DNA of 64,000 bases from Rhynchospora pubera (Eukaryota; Streptophyta; Magnoliopsida; Poales; Cyperaceae): positions 41,980,257 to 42,044,256 of the forward strand of contig CM051459.1 of NCBI GenBank assembly GCA_028095005.1. The letters run 5' to 3'. How positions within the stretch are numbered: position 1 is the stretch's first letter; every line of letters begins with the position of its first letter. The notes beneath the pieces are model-generated. The model worked only from the letters and a program-made list of their open reading frames with translations, was not told the origin of the DNA and made no database searches. The position numbers were made by a program, and so were the translations under genes. Of the stretch, positions 1 through 12,232 are shown in pieces.

Positions 1-3000
1 GCCCATGATAAGAAGATTACCAATCAATTAATATATATAAATCACGATTATGTCAAATTATCAGTTGGTAATAAATTTCCAAGCTCTCCTATGAATCAAT
101 TCATTATAATATTTGGAACTATTTTTTTAACCGAAATTATTTTATACAGGAATTCAGACGCAAAAAATTTTAATAGAAAGAATTATTATTATTATTTTTA
201 ATAAGAAGAAAGTTCGAACGCGTTTTATAAAAGCGTACAGTCTCTCTCCTTTGTACGCGTTTATAAAACGCGCTCGAAGGCTTCGAACGCGTTTTATAAA
301 CGGGTAAGAGGAGAGAGCTTCAGTTACGCCTCAAAAGGCTGGTCAGACCTTCGTACGCATTTATAAAACGTGTTCGGAGCCTTCGAGCGCGTTTTATAAA
401 CGTGTTATTAGTTTTTCATATTTTTCATTCAAACCGCAACATTTAACTTATTAAAAATAATATTTTGCAATAAGGTCCCTGCATGTTTCATATTTACAAA
501 ATTCTCAAAATTCTATTTCCAATTAAAGATGTATTAAATAGATATAACAAATATATCACACATATTTTATATGCATTTAATTGCACATATTTTTTTTTGA
601 ACATGTGTATAATATCATTTTGTTTGAATGATTATTCGCCGACGACCCTGTATTTTTACTATTTAATTTTACAAACTTATCTTTTGCATTGTAGTCTCTC
701 CTTTTTTTATTTTATGTTAGCCATATATAATCAAATAATATATAATATGGAAATAATTAAAATATAAATTTTTAAAACAATTTTGAACATTAAAACTTTA
801 AACAGGCTTAACTTTTGATAGGAAGGTCCGTTTGGGGTGATCGAGTACAATCCGGAAAGCTGGCGACGAGTTCTACACATGTTACCGAGGTGGAACCCCG
901 TAACGACCATTTTCGGAGCCAAAAAACGCTCTCTAGACCTCCAAAATTCATTTTGAAAGTTTGCAAACCTAAAAACCACTCTAAACTACTAAAAAAGTTT
1001 TTAAAATCATAAATTAATCATTAAAAAGAGAAATGCAGTAAATTAAGTGACTTTCTTGATAGTTATTCAAACAAAATGATATTAATGTCAAAATTAATAT
1101 TCTAATGTCATTTTTAAATAAGATTAATATGAAATTAAATGTGATATTTTAAAAATTGTAAATTTAATCTTACTCTTAAAAATAAATTTAACTTAAATTT
1201 TCACATTAATTTTTCTATTAATTTTGAAAAAAAAATGTTAATAACTCAATTTCGAAAAATTTACGCCTTCCTACCCGTTTATAAAACGCGCTCGAAGGCT
1301 CCGAACGCGTTTTATAAACGCGTACGAAAGTCTGACCAGCCTTTTCAGGCGTAACTGAAGCTCTCTCCTCTTACCCGTTTATAAAACGCGTTCGAAGTTT
1401 TCGAGCGCGTTTTATAAACGCGTACAAAGGAGAGAGACTGTACGCTTTTATAAAACGTGTTCGAACTTTCTTCTTATTAAAAAAAAATAAATAATTCTTT
1501 CTATTAAAATTTTTTGTGTCAAAAATTCTATATAAAATAATTTCGATTTTTTTAAAAAAAGGTGGGCCCTATTTTTACCCTTAAGTTTCCACTGCCCAAA
1601 TATTTTTATTTTTCAAAATATTATGCTGCCTCTCGTTGGAAATTGTGCTCTGATGCTTTGATATAAATACTAATATATCCTACTCTAGTACTGCGCCAAT
1701 AGTAAAAACGAAAATAGTAAAATACTCTAGGCAGACACGCAGTACACACACCCATGTGGTCACCTCTCTCAATGCACAATTTATTAGTATAATGTCTTTT
1801 TTTTTTTGGAAAGGAATTTATTAGTACCAGCAAAAATATTCGCGCTTTCGCGCGATTAATTTTTTTAAATAAATTTTAAATAAAAAATATAAAATATAAA
1901 ATAGAGAAATATATCACTGGAACTTTTATAATTATTCAAGAACATCTATAAAATTTTATGCAAAAATAATTTAGAGGGCTTGTAAATAGTTAAATAAAAT
2001 AATTAAAATCTTGAATGAGTTGGTTAAAAATATAAACTTTCATTTCTTATGAGATTCACTATATTTTGAATGAGTTGATTAAATTAGATTTATCACTCGA
2101 AAATATATGAAAAATATGTGCATCATGATGCACGATAGCATTACTTCATCAGTATTTTTTTTTTCAAAATATCATTATATATAAAAAAAATGGTTTGTGC
2201 ATCATGTATTCATATAAAAAATGGTTTGTGCATCATTACCAAACTCTATAAATTTGCCCATGATAAGAAGATTACCAATCAATTAATATATATAAATCAC
2301 GATTATGTCAAATTATCAGTTGGTAATAAATTTCCAAGCTCTCCTATGAATCAATTCATTATAATATTTGGAACTATTTTTTTAAAAAAGGTGGGCCCTA
2401 TTTTTACCCTTAAGTTTCCACTGCCCAAATATTTTTATTTTTCAAAATATTATGCTGCCTCTCGTTGGAAATTGTGCTCTGATGCTTTGATACAAATACA
2501 ATACTAATATATCCTACTCTAGTACTGCGCCAATAGTAAAAACGAAAATAGTAAAATACTCTACGCAGACACGCAGTACACACACCCATGTGCTCACCTC
2601 TCTCAATGCACAATTTATTAGTATGTCTTTTTTTTTTTTGGAAAGGAATTTATTTGTACTAGCAAAAGCGATTAATTTTTTATAATAAATTTTAAATAAA
2701 AAATGAAAAAAAATATAAAATAGAGAAATATATCACTGGAACTTTTATAATTATTCAAGAACATCTATAAAATTTTATGCAAAAATAATTTAGAGGGCTT
2801 GTAAATAGTTAAATAAAATAATTAAAATCTTGAATGAGTTGGTTAAAAATATAAACTTTCATTTCTTATGAGATTCAATATATTTTGAATGAGTTGATTA
2901 AATTAGATTTATCATTTGAAAATATATGAAAAATATGTGCATCATGATGCACGATAGCATTACTTCATCAGTGTTTTTTTTTTTTCCAAAATATCATTAT

Positions 3001-3040
3001 ATATAAAAAAATGGTTTGTGCATCATGTATGCATATAAAA
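1..3040. repeat. Two tandem copies of an ~0.8 kb unit
   Basis: The sequence opening the window (GCCCATGATAAGAAG...) recurs at 2256. What follows position 1547 (GGTGGGCCCTATTTTTACC...) recurs from about 2388. Copy A is therefore 1-130 plus 1547-2220, and copy B is 2256-3040, nearly identical to it. Copy A is split by the 131-1546 element and copy B is not. Minus-strand open frames shared by the copies show no recognisable protein. The unit may be part of an older LTR-type element cut off by the window edge; that is inference. Confidence 0.8.
131..1546. mobile_element. Non-autonomous MULE-like TIR element (CGCGTTTATAAAACGCG family)
   Basis: The left end begins CCGAAATTATTTTATA and the right end is its inverse (TATAAAATAATTTCGA, last base changed). 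It is flanked by a 9-bp duplication TTTTTTTAA (122-130 and 1547-1555). The pre-insertion site survives intact in the tandem copy at ~2380. The TIRs are ~330 bp and carry repeated CGCGTTTATAAAACGCG-type blocks (about 280-400 and 1275-1460). The interior has no convincing coding sequence. A 9-bp TSD with long TIRs fits the Mutator superfamily. Ends and blocks match the elements at 35689-41791 and 42637-44110. Confidence 0.85.
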
Positions 3041-3138
3041 TTTCATGTCCAAATGAATTTTAAAAGATCCTCCAATGGTTAAAAAAATAACGCAATATTT
3101 TTGTGCCAAACCACACAAATGAAGATCATCATATAACT

Positions 3139-3140
<2 letters not shown>

Positions 3141-3182
<42 letters not shown>
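3141..3182. repeat. (TA)n microsatellite, left of MITE
   Basis: An uninterrupted TA run directly abuts the MITE at 3185. A second run continues on its other side. Confidence 0.9.
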
Positions 3183-3184
<2 letters not shown>

Positions 3185-3186
<2 letters not shown>

Positions 3187-3582
3187 TTTTGCTATGGTGA
3201 GTCGCGAATCACAAGAGGGTCCGTGAGTCAGGATCAAAACTCCTAAATCTTGTTAAAAATGATCAATCCAAACCGTTCAATACGATCTCCCTATCGAAAA
3301 CTCCATGCTGACCAAATTTTACATTTTTTTGAAATTTGTAAGTATTTTTTTGAAATTTTAGAAAATCGTTAATCTAATTAGTTCTGAACCGTTCAAAAAT
3401 AGCAATTTTTAAAAATCCGAAAAAAATACTTAAAAATTTCGAAAAAATGTAAAATTTGGTTAGTATGGAGGTTTCGATAGAGAGATCGTATTTAACAGTT
3501 TGGATCAGTCATTTTGAACAAGATTTAGGTGTTTTGAGCCCGACTCACGAACCCTCTTATGAGTCGTGACTCACCATAGCAA

Positions 3583-3586
<4 letters not shown>
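3185..3586. mobile_element. Fold-back MITE inserted in a TA microsatellite
   Basis: The ends are inverse copies of AGTTTTGCTATGGTGAGTC. The internal arms are also largely complementary: segments around 3235-3350 pair with 3420-3545. The whole ~400 bp can fold into one imperfect hairpin. It is flanked on both sides by (TA)n, so the TSD is TA or a multiple of it. The superfamily is uncertain; a TA target would suit Tc1/mariner (Stowaway-like). No coding capacity. Confidence 0.75.

Positions 3587-3636
<50 letters not shown>
3587..3636. repeat. (TA)n microsatellite, right of MITE
   Basis: Continuation of the TA run after the MITE insertion. Confidence 0.85.
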
Positions 3637-3640
<4 letters not shown>

Positions 3641-5070
3641 GGCACAAAAAATATCAGTATGATGCTAAACCAACATAAAAATATGAAAACTAAAAACAAA
3701 TCGAGTGAGCACGAAATTTTTGTTGTAAAGCTCTCTTTTTTTCCTAGTATTTTCTATCATTCTTTGGTTTTAGTTTTTTTTCTTTAAAACGATTGTCATT
3801 TTTCTTTTTTATATAACAAATATTTCACTTTTTTTACTCAACCAAAATATTGAGGTATTTTTATCTTCGTGACATGCACATATAATAGAGTACATGTACC
3901 AACATTTGTTCCAATTCCATTTGATAATACTCCACACGTGGCAATGAAAGATCAAAGATAAGTTAAATTCTGGATGGGTGCAAAAAGGCAAAGACCGAGA
4001 AAATCAGACCACGTGGGACCCACTATGTGATTGTTTTTGTACGGTTTGATTTTTTGTTGACTGAAATAATTGGAACTAATGTACAATAGATAAATAATTG
4101 TGACTTATATTAACCAATAACTGAGGCACCACGTAAGACTATATAGAGGAACAACAGAAGAACATTGAAAATAAAATGAACAATTTGATGAGAAAAGATG
4201 CTGAAATCGGACGGCCGAGAAAGATTTTGGGGTACTCTGACTTCATCAAGTTACCGTAGAAAATACTTCTAGAATTGAAGTATTTATAGATGTCTGACAG
4301 ATGGTAAAAGAAGAGAAACAACATTTTTTTTCTCAATTTGTGCTGTGCCATTGACGACCAAAGCAATTCTCACCTAGGTGTTTCCGCGCCACTGGCATTG
4401 GCGCTGTCATGCTCGCGCCAGTGACACTGGCGCTGTCAAAATCTGCGCAGGTAACCTGCGTACTGACATGTTTATTTCTCTAAATACTAAAGTCAAAGGT
4501 TCGTTATTAAAATAGCATTTTTGGTTATTTCTGCTTAAAAAAATCACAACCCTAAATTAGCTCGCATTAACTCAAAGATTAATAAAAATGCTCCCTCGAA
4601 AATATTGTTTTCTAAACCCCGATGCAAAGAAGATTGCTGTAAAAATGTTAATTGTGCTAATAACAAGAAGGAAATTAATCTAAGAAATCGCACGACAAAT
4701 CCAACGACCTTTCATAATTTGAACATACATAATAATTATATACATTAGTTTTGGTGAGCAACTCGAACTTATTGCAATGTAACAAGTACAGTCCACTTTC
4801 AGACATAAAAATGTTGTTCGAAGCCGAAAAAAGATTTTTTTTTATCACTGCCACGTCAGAACCATTGAAAAATAAGAACTCTAAATTTATTTATTTTTTT
4901 TGGTTGGTCGACAATTGCAAGAACGCTCCAAGTTGTTTCAATTATATTTCTTATGTAAAATTTATATATGATTGGTATTTGTTACACCTTACAAATAAAA
5001 TTATTATTTGTAGACAGCATAATACATTTTTTGTTGGTAGATGAAATTATATTTCACGTTGTTAGCAAAC
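3637..5070. other. Intergenic, with possible old LTR or promoter remnant
   Basis: No gene is supported. On the minus strand a TATA-like CTATAAATAC lies near 4276-4290, downstream (in minus-strand sense) of the two palindromes at 4386-4433. That could be a relic of an LTR promoter. Open frames here have no recognisable domain. Confidence 0.4.
4386..4433. repeat. Pair of GCGCCA...TGGCGC palindromes
   Basis: GCGCCAGTGACACTGGCGC (4415-4433) is a perfect inverted repeat of 9-bp arms around one base. Just before it, 4386-4404 has 6-bp arms GCGCCA/TGGCGC. The pair stands out in an AT-rich background. Confidence 0.75.
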
Positions 5071-5075
5071 CTCTT

Positions 5076-5269
5076 TGTTATAGATGGATGGAGCGGAGAC
5101 AGTAGAGAGGAGAGAAGGAAAAACAGACACAGTGCGACTAGGGTTAAAAATACTTTCTATTATTTCTCAAAGTGTCTAAAAATACAATATAAAGAGAAAA
5201 GATAAAATTACCTAGAAGACCCTAAAAAATTAATATTGTTTGATGTGAGATTATGAGACATATCTAACA
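5076..5269 (-). repeat. 3' LTR of the Copia element (194 bp)
   Basis: The LTR runs from TGTTATAGATGG to ATATCTAACA on the plus strand. It abuts TSD CTCTT on the left and the polypurine tract AAGGTGGAAA (read on minus) on the right. Confidence 0.85.
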
Positions 5270-5317
5270 ATTTCCACCTTGGATCGAAATCTTACCTAAA
5301 ACAAAACAACCTAAACT

Positions 5318-5575
5318 ACAAAAGCCTAATCAACTACAAATAGAAATTAACTCCATGCAATAGTTGAACTTCGTGGTCGGTATTGGTTTGGTAAGCATGT
5401 CAGCTGGATTGTCGACAGTTGACACCTTCTTGATCTCGATTATGCCCCTCGAGATGACTTTGTCGAACAAAATGAAATCTGACATCAATGTGCTTGCTCC
5501 GCTTGTGGTATATGTGGTCCTTCGCCAACTGAATGGCACTTTGGCTATCACAAAAGATAGTAGTTGCACCTCCAT
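5318..5575 (-). pseudogene. Copia RNase H C-terminal fragment
   Basis: The minus-strand translation holds the Copia RNase H tail: SRGIIEIKKVSTVDNPADML, then TKPIPTTKF and a short end before the stop. Upstream residues only align in another frame, so there is an indel. The rest of gag-pol is missing, so this is a deletion relic. It stops just before the polypurine tract and LTR at 5269, where the 3' end of a Copia pol gene is expected. Confidence 0.85.
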
Positions 5576-5631
5576 GTGTTGTTCTTCTTTTTCTCTTTGT
5601 TATAGATGTTGCACTTTGATTATCACAAAAG

Positions 5632-6270
5632 GTAATTTTACCTTTTCTTTTTATATTGTATCTTTAGACACTTTGAGAAATAATAAAAAATATTTTTAAC
5701 CCTAGTTGCACTGTGTCTATTCTTCTTTCTCTCATCTCCATTGTCTCGACTCCATCCATCTATAACAAACTGGTATCAGAGATATGGTATTGATTGCTCC
5801 CATTCAGGTTCTGCTTCCGTGTCGATCTCCTTTTCTCAGCGCACAATGCATTTTTTCTGGCTTTGAGGTGTGTTTGTATCTCTTCGTTCACGGTGTATAA
5901 ATACAACTTTTCTGGTGAGCTGTTATTCTTCTTTGTTTTGCTTCGCATGTAATGCTAGATATTTGGTGAGCTCTCCGATTGGTGTATATCTCCAATTTGA
6001 TTCAAAACTTCACTAGATTACAAATTTGGACTTAACGATTTTGGCCTTTCTCAAAATTTGCTATACACATTTTCATTTTGGAGTCAACTATCACCGCTAG
6101 CAAACTTTGATTATTTAATCAAGTTTGTTCTTAAATCAAGCCACATTGTACTAGTATTAAATCAATACGTTGCTGGTACTTATTGCTAACGCAATTTAGG
6201 TGCTTATATTTTTCGGTGGATTTTGATTGTCAGGCTTAGTTCTGAATAAACTAGAAATTGACTAATTTAG
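5632..6270 (+). repeat. Inverted copy of LTR end, PBS and leader
   Basis: In plus orientation this contains part of the LTR (ending TATAACA at 5767), a PBS-like TGGTATCAGAG (5771-5781) and the leader. It is the inverse of about 6310-6950. The identical word CACCTAAATTGCG / CGCAATTTAGGTG and surrounding sequence pair over hundreds of bases with scattered mismatches. Confidence 0.8.
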
Positions 6271-6908
6271 TAATAAAACCACACTACTCAAAATAAAAGT
6301 AGCACTTAATTTAATTGCTCAAATTCTAATTTATTCAAAACCGAGACTGACTATCAAAATCCACCGAAAAATATAAGCACCTAAATTGCGTTAGCAATAA
6401 GTACTAGCAACGTATTGATTTAATACTAGTACAATGTGCCTTGACTTAAGAACAAACTTGATTAAATAATCAAAGTTTTCTAGCGGTGATAGTTGTCTCC
6501 AAAATGGAAATGTGTATAACAAATTTTGAGAAAGGCCAAAATCGCTAAGTCCAAATTTGTAATTTAGTGAAGTTTTGAACCAAATTGGAGATATACACCA
6601 ATCGGACAGCTCACCAAATATCTAGCACCAAGTGCGAAGCAAAACAAAGAAGAATAACGGCTCACCAGAAAATTTGAATTTATGCACAGTGAACGGAGAG
6701 ATGGAAATGCACCTCAAAGCCGTAGAAAATGCACTGCGCGCTAAGAGAAGGAGATCGACACGGAAGCGAAACCTGAATAAGAGCAATCAATATCGTAGCT
6801 CTTGATACCAATTTGTTATAGATGGATGGAGTGGAGACAGTGGAGAGGAAAGAAAGAATAGCAGACACAATGCGATTAGGGTTAAAAAATACTTTCTATT
6901 ATTTCTCA

Positions 6909-7154
6909 GGCTATGCTCCAGAAGAGGTGAAAGAGAAGGGTAGCTGACCAATCCCTGCCCAAGCTCGTTACCCTGCTCCAGAAACTTACATTTGAAGGAG
7001 AATTAAGGAGAATGAGAGAGAATGTGGTTTAACACTTCTATAAAAATGTGAAGAGAGATGTACTTATGATTACACCCAAATTTGAGGTGCATGTACTCAT
7101 CTTTTCTTCCTATTCTTTCCCTTTTCTTTCCCCACTAAATTCTAGATCAGAGCC
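6909..7154. mobile_element. Small MITE (246 bp)
   Basis: It interrupts the Copia LTR between TTTCTCA and AAGCGTC. The ends are imperfect inverted repeats (GGCTATGCTCCAGA / TCTAGATCAGAGCC), with a 3-bp duplication TCA. No coding sequence. Superfamily unassigned. Confidence 0.6.
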
Positions 7155-7224
7155 TCAAAGCGTCTAAAGATATACAATATAAAGAGAAAAGGTAAATTTA
7201 CCTAGAAGACTCTAGAAAAACTAT

Positions 7225-7517
7225 GGTCATGTTTGGTAGAGGATTAAAGGTGGAGTAACTCATTTAATCCACTTTTGCTCCTCCAAACATGATTTAAAGT
7301 TGGTGGAGTAGTGTGAAGGAGTAAATTACTCTGCCATTTTAGGTGGAGTAAAGTTACTCTATAGAATTAAGATATGGTTTTTATTATTTATTTACTTTTA
7401 CTCCATATTTACTATATCTTTTCATACCAAACAAGATATAGTGGAGGAATAAAGTGAATTAACTATTTACTCCTTCTTAAGCTACTCTACGGTTTACTTT
7501 CCCTATCAAACATGACC
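7225..7517. mobile_element. Tourist-like MITE (~293 bp)
   Basis: The TIR is GGTCATGTTTGGTAGAGG against CCCTATCAAACATGACC, with a 3-bp TAT duplication (7222-7224, 7518-7520), again inside the Copia LTR. TIR style and 3-bp TSD suggest a PIF/Harbinger (Tourist) derivative; this is inference. Confidence 0.7.
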
Positions 7518-7560
7518 TATATTGTCTAATGTAAGATTATGAGACATACCTAATACTCTT

Positions 7561-8751
7561 AATTCTCAACTTATACTGGTAATTAAGTTTTGAATTAAGT
7601 TTTGAGTTACCAATGGTTTTTACTGCATCAGCAAATAACGAATTCGTTCTGAGATAAAATTGCGATCGTTTTTTATTTATATAAATATATTATACAGAAC
7701 TGAAAAGGTGTAGCAGCAATAGATATTTAGCAGAATATTTTTTCCCCAAAACAGAAAGTGTGTATATCTTTCATTTTATCAAGGGATCAGTCAACAATCT
7801 AAATTTTTTAAATAAATTAAATAATACATAGAGAGACACCTACCGCACGATATAATCTTTTTCTTTCCCCACTAGGAAATGGTCCCAATCTTTTTCGATT
7901 TGGGATCTCTTCCAGGTTCAAAAGAACTATTGTTTTTTATGATCTCCATAAGGTTTTAGAAATAAATAGGCACAAACCAGATATGCAACTAGAGGCAAAA
8001 AGATTATTTTATTTCATGGTTTTGACCGATTGCTTTTGTTTATACCAACAAAGCTATTATGACACTCATTTATATATATTTGTAAAGGTGGCCTTTGACC
8101 GGGGCTAAATACCTCTATTTGCAATTTGAGGGTATTGGAGACTCTACTGCTATTTCAAGGTTATGGGGTGTGATGGGCGTCCATTTCCTTCACATGTCTT
8201 CATCGTGTTTGCTTGTTGGGGTAAACCCATACTGGCCTATTCAGCTTGACTCTTCTGGGTCTTGGTGGGTGGTACGTAACATGTGGGCTGGAAATATATA
8301 TATATAGGTTATTCAAAATAGATAATAATAACAATAATAATGACAATAATAATTTATACTACTTATAAAACACCCATATAAAAGGAGTAAACTTGTCAGA
8401 TAAAAGGGTGTAAATAATTCTTATATCAATTATGGACTATTGATTTGTATAATTTGATTTGATCAAGATTAGACTTTTCTTAAAAAAAATTTAAGTTACT
8501 ACCAAATTAGCTGTTTATTTAAAAAAAAAGGACTAAATTATAGATTTTACCATATCTTTATTGCCTAAAATGTAATATTTTATATATAACAAAAAATAAT
8601 ATCAATATTTTTTTTAATTGCCCACGTATTCAGGGTAATCTTTTGCTATTAATTATAATATAGGATGATCTGTGTGAGTTGATTATTTCTTCTAACAAAT
8701 GCAAATACCTTGAGAGTTATTTTTCATCTAATGACTAGAAATGTTCACAAA
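7561..8751. other. Intergenic, no gene seen
   Basis: AT-rich sequence. The short frame near 8095-8307 has no recognisable motif, no codon bias I can see and no flanking gene structure. Confidence 0.5.
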
Positions 8752-8779
8752 TTCAATTTAAGGAAAATTAGGGTATACC

Positions 8780-11700
8780 TGTTGGAGTTATGTCCTAGAA
8801 GTCAATAGTTTAATGACTTAAATATTAGTCTATGTTATGAATGATAATTTTATCATTTGTTCCTAGATTTATTATTGACAGATGATTCAAGTTGAGGATC
8901 TAAATTGTGGATCATTCTTTAGAATGACAATAATAAATATAAACGATCCATAATCTTGATAATTAACAAGGAACATTAATTATCATATAAGATTAGTATG
9001 CAAGCTAAGTGATGATTAAGTTCTACAAATCATAGGTAAAAAATTACAAACTTAATTGCATATGTGTATATTATTGACTTGACCCAATGAAATAAACATA
9101 TGGATTGTGTTATGTGTCATTGTTTATTTTGTTATGATTTTGGTTCTAAGTTTGAGATGATTATTTTTTCCGCATGAGGATAGGTTCTATAAATCTTGTC
9201 TACCGCTGATTCCCGTCAAGTGCTGTTATACGGACTTGATTTACGTTCTCTTGAATTGTGCGGGAAAAAGCTAATCATCAAAAAAATCGTATGTCTCTCA
9301 ATAATTAACTTAATGAGTGACGATATTGTTAGAGATATGTCCTAGAAGCCAATCTTATTAGGCTACTTCTATAGTTTATGTTATTGATGATTTCAGATCA
9401 TTTGTTCTTTGATTTATTCGTTAACAGTTCATTCAGGTTGAGGATATGAATTATAGATCACTGTTATTCATTTAGTAGTAAATGACAACGATAAATCTAA
9501 AAGTCCATAATCTTGATAATTAACAAAGGACATTAATTATCAATAAGATTAGTATGCAAATTAAGTGATGATTAAGTTCTATAAATCATAGGTTAAGAGT
9601 AACCAACTTAATTGCATATGTGTTTGTTATAGAACATAGTACAGGACTGGACCCCACGAAATAAATATATGGATTGTGTTACGTGTCATTATTTATTTCG
9701 TTATGATTTTGGTTCTAAATTTGAGATGATTATCTTTTTCACATGAGGATAGGTTCTATAAATCATGTCTACCGCTGATTCCTGATAAGGGCTGCTATAC
9801 GGACTTGATTTAAGTTCTCTTGAATTGTGCGGGGAAAAGCTAATTATCAAGAAAACCGTATGTCCCTCATTAATTCACTTAGTGAGTGACGATATCTATT
9901 TGGGCCCCTTGATGGAGATAGATTGTTTGCTAGCAACTGATACGATTATCTCTAGATCAAGAAATGTATAATCTGCAAGAATGACACGTTCCTATCTTGG
10001 ATTATACGATGATATCGTGTGACATAAGAATCAAAATAGAGAAACATAATTATTCTCTTATGCAGGATTGAAATATTGTAGCAGTACACTATTTATGCGA
10101 ATTGGGAATCATAACGTGTTGCTAGATACCGCTTATGATTATTGGAATTGAATAGCGATTTAATTCCATGTCCAACATAGCATAAATCCTCAAAGGGTCA
10201 CACATAATAAGGTGTTTAACCATACGTGCATTAATTATTTATTTGCAACAATAGGGTTTGCAAAATATGATAAGTTGATTAATTAATCATATACCGTTAT
10301 GGACCGTTATGATTAATTAAGACAAATAGATCATATCGAAATAATTTAATGCATTGACTAATTTCATATTAATTATTAAATAGTTAATAATTAATTATAA
10401 TCAACACATTTAATTATAAGAGCTATTTGGGCCTTTAAATTAATTGGTTATTTATATGTCCAATTGGAAGTGCAATTAAATGGAAAGATTAATGGGCTCA
10501 CTAGAGATGAGGCCTAGCCCAATAAAGGGGATAGGTAGGTGAGACACCATAGGGGCATTTATGTCCAATCAAGTTTGGATGAGAGCTAGGTTATGTGGTC
10601 TATATAAAGGGGTGCTCTTTGGGAGAAAACTCTAGCCTCCATTGTGCCTTTCTCCCCCTTTTCTTCCTATCTAAACCACTTTTAGCTCATGTGTTGAGCA
10701 AGCTTTCCACATAAATTAATTAGAAGAATTAAATAGAAGAGGGAAAGCTTAGGAATTAGTCTTGTTCTCCTAATTACTAGCATATTTAGTTGAGAACGTG
10801 GTTAATTCCTTAGTGGACTCGAGGCGTTCGACTTGGAGGTGTTTGGAGGGCTCACCATCGACTCCTAAGCCATAGGACCGAGCCTCTTGGTTGCTACACC
10901 AAGAGAGGTATAATTTTCACCCTTTTTCTCTATGTGTCATTGAGCTTAAGTGCTAGATCCGTTTGTGTGTGATGTTTTAATTGCTAAATTAAGTGTAATT
11001 AGCACAAAAATTAAAATTCATGCATTTCCTAACAGATGTCTGTTTGGGCCCCTTGATGGAGATAGATTGTTTGCATGCAACTTTATACAATTATCTCTAG
11101 ATCAAGAAACGTATAATCTGCAAGAATGACACGTTCCAATCTTGGATTATACGATGATATTGTGTGACATAAGAATCAAAATAGGGAAATACATTTATTC
11201 TCTTATGCAGGATTTAAATACTGTAGCAGTACACTATTTATGCGAATTGGGAATCATAACGTGTTGTTAGATACCGCTTATGATTATTAGAATTAAATAA
11301 CGATTTAATTCCATGTCCAACATAGCATGAATCCTCAAAGAGTCACACAAAATAGAGTTTTGACCAAAACAGTGCATTATTTATTTATTCGCAATAGTGC
11401 GTATTGCGGAAATATGATAAGTTGATTAATTAATTATATACCGTTATAATTAATTAAGTCAAATGTATCATATGGAAATAAATTAATGTATTCGTTAATT
11501 CTAGAATAATTATTAATTAGTTAATAATTATTTTTATTTCAACACAATTTAATATAAATAGTTATATTAAATTTATTGGGCCAATATGTATGTATTAAAT
11601 ATATAACCCAATTGAAGAGCATTTGGAGTAGCTTTTAATTAAATAAATTAGAGGCTTATTTGAGCGAGTTGAGAGGCCCATAATGAGCCCAATAGAGACC

Positions 11701-12232
11701 GGCCATAGTGGTAGGTGGGAGTGGCAATCTTGTAATTAGATGGTTGGTGGTAGGCAGAGATTATGCACTATATATAGAGATGTATAGATGCAAAATTGAG
11801 GCTTCTCTCTTCCTTAACCCTAGCCGCCACCATTCTCTCCTCCCTCTTTGGTCGTCGGCCTCACCTCCTCTCTCCCTCCATTAGCTAATGTGTTGAGCAT
11901 ATTCTCTCCACCTATTAAATTGTTAATTAAGGAAGAAGAGAGAATACCTTGGATTAGCTTTGTTCTCTTTGATTCACTATCATTAATCAATTAGACCTTG
12001 GTTAATCTATAGGTGGACTCGAGGCGACCGTCAACCATGGTGGAGGCACATAGAGAGCACGCCACTGACACCAATGCCTAGGTCGAGCCATCCGATTGCT
12101 ATATTGAATGAGGTATTGATTTTCTTCATATTCTCTTGTGTGTTTGATTGACTTGGCACTATATCCTTGCACTTGTTTGTGGTTAATTAAGTATAATTAG
12201 CTTCAAAAATTAAAATTGTGCATTTTCTAACA
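8780..12232 (+). repeat. 5' LTR, interrupted by a solo LTR
   Basis: Halves 8780-9326 and 11040-12232 join at GACGATAT/CTGTTTGGGCCCC, exactly as in the uninterrupted copies at 17340 and 25842. Net length is about 1.74 kb. Confidence 0.85.
9327..11034 (+). mobile_element. Solo LTR of a related Copia family (1708 bp)
   Basis: It runs from TGTTAGAGATATGTCC to CATTTCCTAACA, flanked by GATAT and GATGT (5-bp TSD with one change). It is clearly related to, but divergent from, the LTR it sits in. No internal domain, so it probably arose by LTR-LTR recombination. Confidence 0.85.

Larger units (their letters stand above)
5076..7555 (-). mobile_element. Internally deleted Copia retrotransposon with inverted 5' copy
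   Basis: The LTRs (TGTTAGATATGTCTCATAATC... in the minus-strand sense) lie at 5076-5269 and 6814-7555, the latter enlarged by two nested MITEs. The element is flanked by CTCTT at 5071-5075 and 7556-7560, a perfect 5-bp TSD. The PBS (TGGTATCAAGAG on the minus strand, complementary to initiator tRNA-Met) is at 6799-6810. The body keeps only the leader and the C-terminal RNase H piece. An extra LTR-PBS-leader segment in plus orientation (about 5632-6270) faces the minus-strand leader, making a large inverted repeat. The lineage looks Tork-like from the RNase H tail, which is inference. Confidence 0.85.
6814..7555 (-). repeat. 5' LTR of the Copia element, with two nested MITEs
   Basis: It begins TGTTATAGATGGATGG on plus and ends ...GACATACCTAATA at the CTCTT duplication. 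Removing 6909-7157 and 7225-7520 restores an LTR matching 5076-5269. Confidence 0.8.

Noticed and set aside
2410..2613. Frame shared by tandem copies (CIERGEHMGVCTACL...)
   Set aside because: Present in both repeat copies, but no homology recognised and the sequence is non-coding in character; possibly LTR material.
8095..8307. 70-aa frame between transposons
   Set aside because: No motif, no partner exons, no promoter evidence.
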